Made by a program: the position numbers and the translations under genes. A stretch of DNA of 16,452 nt, from assembly GCA_043497085.1 (NCBI GenBank), contig JBIEKI010000030.1; one strand, written 5' to 3'. Origin of the DNA: Thalassobacillus sp043497085 (lineage in GTDB: Bacteria; Bacillota; Bacilli; Bacillales; Halobacillaceae). Under the pieces are notes generated by a model. The model searched no databases and was not told the origin of the DNA. It saw nothing but the letters and a program-made list of their open reading frames with translations. Each line of letters begins with the position of its first letter. Within the stretch, counting starts at the first letter, position 1. This document shows positions 14,083 to 16,452 of this stretch, piece by piece.

Positions 14083-15282
14083 TTAATCATTCAGTAATTT
14101 TTTGAGTTCTTCTGCTTTATCTGTCTTTTCCCAAGGAAATGCGATATCCGTTCGGCCGAAGTGACCATAAGCAGCTGTGTCGCGATAAATAGGGCGACGC
14201 AGGTCAAGCATTTTTATAATGCCTGCCGGACGCAGGTCGAACAATTCACGTATTTCGGCGACTAAACGCTCCTCGCTGACTTTACCAGTCCCAAACGTAT
14301 TGATGGAGATAGATACTGGCTGTGCAACTCCAATAGCATAAGCAAGCTGCACTTCACATGCGTCCGCAAGGCCTGCTGCTACGATGTTTTTGGCAACATA
14401 ACGAGCAGCATAAGCAGCGGAGCGGTCAACTTTAGTTGCGTCCTTTCCACTGAAAGCACCACCGCCGTGACGAGCATAGCCTCCATAAGTGTCAACAATG
14501 ATTTTACGGCCAGTCAACCCGGCGTCTCCTTGAGGGCCGCCAATGACGAAACGACCTGTAGGGTTAAGGAAGTACTTGGTATGTTCATCAATCAACTCGC
14601 GTGGAACTACCGGTTCGATAACATGTTTTTTCAAATCCGTCTGAATTTGTTCCAATGCAATCTCTTCTGCATGCTGAGTTGAAATAACGATCGTATCAAC
14701 GCGCATTGGTCGATCATTTTCATCATATTCAATGGTAACTTGCGTCTTTCCATCAGGGCGGAGATAGTCTAAAGTACCATCTTTACGTACATCGCTTAAG
14801 CGCTTGGAAATTTTATGGGCAAGTGAAATTGGAAGCGGCATAAGTTCTTCCGTCTCATTATTCGCGTAACCGAACATCAACCCCTGGTCACCAGCACCAA
14901 TTGCTTCTATTTCGCTGTCACTCATTTTCCCTTCACGGCTTTCCAAGGCCACATCGACACCACCAGCAATATCTGGTGATTGCTCATCGATCGCAGTAAG
15001 TACAGCACAAGTTTCGGCATCAAAACCGAACTTAGCTCTTGTATAGCCGATTTCTTTTATTGTTCGACGTACAATACTTGGGATATCCACATACGTACTA
15101 GTTGTGATTTCACCTGAAACCAGGACAAGTCCCGTAGTAACAGTTGTTTCACAAGCCACACGGGCATTAGGATCGTGTTTTAAAATTTCATCTAAAATAG
15201 CATCAGAAATCTGATCACAAATTTTATCAGGATGTCCTTCTGTGACAGATTCCGAAGTAAATAACCGGCGATTCACAGGCAT
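14083..15282 (-). CDS. metK: S-adenosylmethionine synthetase
   Basis: A 399-residue methionine adenosyltransferase of typical length. It makes SAM from methionine and ATP as a cytoplasmic tetramer. Visible motifs are TEGHPDKICDQISDAILD (14-31), GAGDQGLMFGYA (129-140), the nucleotide-binding GGGAFSGKD (273-281) and a C-terminal IAFPWEKTD. ATG at 15282 is preferred because AAAGGAGGAG lies about 9 nt upstream. A longer in-frame start at 15360 would extend into the leader and lacks a site. Transcription is controlled by a SAM-I riboswitch, so product feedback is expected: high SAM terminates the leader. Confidence 0.99.
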   Translation of the reverse strand: MPVNRRLFTSESVTEGHPDKICDQISDAILDEILKHDPNARVACETTVTTGLVLVSGEITTSTYVDIPSIVRRTIKEIGYTRAKFGFDAETCAVLTAIDEQSPDIAGGVDVALESREGKMSDSEIEAIGAGDQGLMFGYANNETEELMPLPISLAHKISKRLSDVRKDGTLDYLRPDGKTQVTIEYDENDRPMRVDTIVISTQHAEEIALEQIQTDLKKHVIEPVVPRELIDEHTKYFLNPTGRFVIGGPQGDAGLTGRKIIVDTYGGYARHGGGAFSGKDATKVDRSAAYAARYVAKNIVAAGLADACEVQLAYAIGVAQPVSISINTFGTGKVSEERLVAEIRELFDLRPAGIIKMLDLRRPIYRDTAAYGHFGRTDIAFPWEKTDKAEELKKLLND

Positions 15283-15419
15283 GCTAACAAACTCCTCCTT
15301 TATTATGTGCACAAAAATTAGACGGAACTTCTCTCCCAGTACGAATGGGAAACCAACCATCTCTTCATTATATTTTTATAACTCCCCGTATCAGGGAAGT
15401 TCGATTTATGTTTTATAAA

Positions 15420-15580
15420 AAAAGAAAAACCCTTCCTATTGATGAGGAAAGGGGGTCTGCTTCCTTTCGCTCTTATCGTTCAAGGAGTGTTCCTTGCTAC
15501 AGGTTAGCACCTTTTCACATTTGTGATGGTTGCTGAGGTTTCATCGGGCCTGTCCCCTCCGCCGACTCTGGATAAGAGAG
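15420..15580 (-). promoter_or_regulatory. SAM-I (S-box) riboswitch of metK
   Basis: On the minus strand the P1 helix is CTCTTATC (15578-15571) with GATAAGAG (15477-15470). Between them are the conserved core AGAGTCGGCGGAGGGGACAG, then GGCCCGATGAAACC and CAGCAACC, then a P3/P4 region. A terminator stem follows (CCCTTTCCT with AGGAAGGG, about 15453-15430) and a T-rich tail to 15421. When SAM binds, P1 holds and the terminator forms, which lowers metK expression. Confidence 0.97.
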
Positions 15581-15596
15581 TATCCGTTCGCACTAT

Positions 15597-15625
15597 ATCG
15601 TAACCAAATCCCCCGCTGTTGTCAA
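15597..15625 (-). promoter_or_regulatory. metK promoter
   Basis: Minus strand: a perfect -35 TTGACA at 15625-15620, an exact 17-nt spacer, and -10 TACGAT at 15602-15597. The -35 directly follows the stop codon (15628-15626) of the upstream gene, so the two touch. Confidence 0.8.
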
Positions 15626-16015
15626 TTAACTACTTCGATTATGCAGGTTGCAACTTCCATTCGAACACTTCCCTTTAAAGAATTTATATCGGTTCTTAGC
15701 TATCCAGCTGTATAAAGGTTTTCCCACTAAAGACATTCCAGGAAGACTGCCTAACAATCCAATGGGAGCTGTAAGCGGGGAGTAACGGAGCATAGTTACT
15801 ACGGCATGATAACCTTTCTGCTTTGTTCCACCACTTTTTATAATATGGATTTCCTGTTTGATTGCCGCTTCTTCTTCTTGTGACAAATTAGTTTCCTTTT
15901 TATAAGCTTGCAAGGATTTCCAATGAAAATTGTGACACCAGTCCAGTCGCTGAAATATTCTTTTTGACTGTTGGCAAAGATAACATTGAGCATCATATAG
16001 CACGATAAGTTTCAA
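15626..16015 (-). CDS. DCC-family thiol-disulfide oxidoreductase (DUF393)
   Basis: A 129-residue protein of the DCC family, which carries a thioredoxin-like DxxCxxC active site: YDAQCYLC with Asp8, Cys11 and Cys14. The middle holds a hydrophobic stretch (about 78-97, YSPLTAPIGLLGSLPGMSLVG) typical of the family. The C-terminus is unusual in having a second pair, Cys117 and Cys122, with a nearby His125. Family function is poorly known; a redox or protein-disulfide role is inferred. The start is TTG at 16015 with GGGGG 8 nt upstream. An ATG at 16020 opens a two-codon frame only. There is no terminator after it, so transcripts may run into metK. Confidence 0.88.
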   Translation of the reverse strand: MKLIVLYDAQCYLCQQSKRIFQRLDWCHNFHWKSLQAYKKETNLSQEEEAAIKQEIHIIKSGGTKQKGYHAVVTMLRYSPLTAPIGLLGSLPGMSLVGKPLYSWIAKNRYKFFKGKCSNGSCNLHNRSS

Positions 16016-16039
16016 TCCATATTCCCCCTTTCTTACTTA

Positions 16040-16151
16040 TCATTGTTGATTTTGCAGCTAAAGCTCCCTTTACATGAAGACTCAGTTTCGAGAGAAACTG
16101 TTTCCATTATGGTGGTGAGCGTTTGGAGGTCCGGGAAATCACTCGCTTTCC
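16040..16151 (-). repeat. Partial copy of the composite palindromic element (tail plus one arm)
   Basis: Bases 16040-16092 are the reverse complement of 8358-8410 with 50 of 53 positions identical. Bases 16093-16151 continue, more weakly, as the arm of the same element, ending GTCCGGGAAATCACTCGCTTTCC. After 16151 the similarity stops, so the other half is absent at this point. The copy is in opposite orientation to the one at 8180-8410. It forms the 5' leader region of the DCC gene, up to 25 nt from its start. Confidence 0.85.
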
Positions 16152-16290
16152 ATAATATGTGTAAATGATTCTACCTGCCGATGTTTCCGTTTCTCTTATA
16201 AACGCAAGGAGGACCGGACAAAGAGGGCTTGTTTCCTGTATCATTGGGCGTTGTCATGCAGTGAATGTAGAAGTATCTTCTTATAAAGTA
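16152..16290. other. Gene-free spacer between two repeat fragments
   Basis: No ribosome binding site with a convincing reading frame is seen on either strand. A 73-codon minus-strand frame crosses this stretch and the next repeat fragment, but it has no Shine-Dalgarno sequence or recognisable domain. The sequence may be decayed repeat. Confidence 0.5.
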
Positions 16291-16347
16291 GAGTTCGTTC
16301 ATCAAAAAACGGATAGGGTGGCGGGGAAACGGTGAGACTCCCTCCGG
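16291..16347 (+). repeat. Fragment of the palindromic element (left arm only)
   Basis: GAGTTCGTT..AAAAAACGGATAGGG..GGGGAAACGGTGAGACTCCC aligns with the left arm of the element at 8180-8235, in the same orientation, with substitutions and a small gap. The alignment ends after CCGGA at 16347. It is in the opposite orientation to the arm at 16040-16151. The remaining bases, 16348-16452, show no recognisable feature. Confidence 0.6.
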
Positions 16348-16452
16348 AAATGTTGATACATCAAGGGTTGTAACTTGTCTTTTATCTTTCAAAAAAATTT
16401 TTGCCTACAATTATCTGTCGGTTTATTCCTTTTCTTCAATTTTAAGGAAAAC

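Noticed and set aside
16171..16392. 73-codon minus-strand reading frame near the right edge
   Set aside because: No Shine-Dalgarno, no domain, and it runs across the repeat fragment at 16291-16347.
1..16452. CRISPR array, prophage, tRNA genes or a defence island
   Set aside because: No regularly spaced direct repeats, no phage or nuclease-type genes and no tRNA-like clover-leaf sequences were seen; the genes are conserved housekeeping ones.

Overview
The window reads as a chromosomal housekeeping segment of a low-to-moderate GC Gram-positive rod of the Bacillaceae. The evidence is the strong AAGGAGG-type ribosome binding sites, SigA-like TTGACA / TATAAT promoters, a T-box in front of leuS, a SAM-I riboswitch in front of metK, and a gene order that I recall from Bacillus subtilis: ytwF, leuS, a ytrA-type ABC cluster, ytzC, ytqB (mnmM), ytpB, ytpA, ytoA, asnB, metK. 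The few 16S bases visible resemble Halobacillus-type 16S as I remember it. That genus call is only an inference, because 98 bases cannot settle it.

Layout, left to right. Bases 1-98 are the 5' end of a 16S rRNA gene on the minus strand, preceded (100-377) by an rrn leader with a boxA-like segment and two tandem promoters. Next is a two-gene minus-strand operon: an active-looking rhodanese (ytwF) and a membrane-anchored rhodanese-like protein that has lost the catalytic cysteine. leuS follows with its own promoter and T-box (1300-4028). Bases 4045-7816 hold a five-gene minus-strand ABC operon: membrane protein, YtrA-like GntR repressor, YtrB-like ATPase, BcrA-like ATPase, ABC-2 permease. It is controlled by a perfect 12-bp inverted repeat over the promoter. 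Three successive junctions in this operon have the same 8-nt start/stop overlap.

Bases 7817-8430 are gene-free and hold two long palindromic repeats. Then come ytzC (minus), divergent mnmM (plus), ytpB and ytpA (minus, overlapping terpene synthase and lipase), ytoA (plus), asnB (minus) and metK (minus, SAM-I riboswitch). A DCC-family thiol-disulfide oxidoreductase follows, whose stop codon abuts the metK promoter. The last 430 bases carry two half-copies of the palindromic repeat and no convincing gene.

How it fits together: leuS, asnB and metK are amino-acid and translation genes, two of them with nutrient-sensing leaders. ytpB and ytpA act on membrane terpenoids and phospholipids. The ABC operon is probably a self-repressed envelope-stress transporter. 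No new defence or mobile system was found. The least ordinary features are the composite palindromic repeat family, including a 53-bp nearly identical pair in inverted orientation about 7.6 kb apart; the repeated 8-nt overlaps; the terminator built into the ytpB coding sequence; and the missing terminators in front of two riboswitch-controlled genes.
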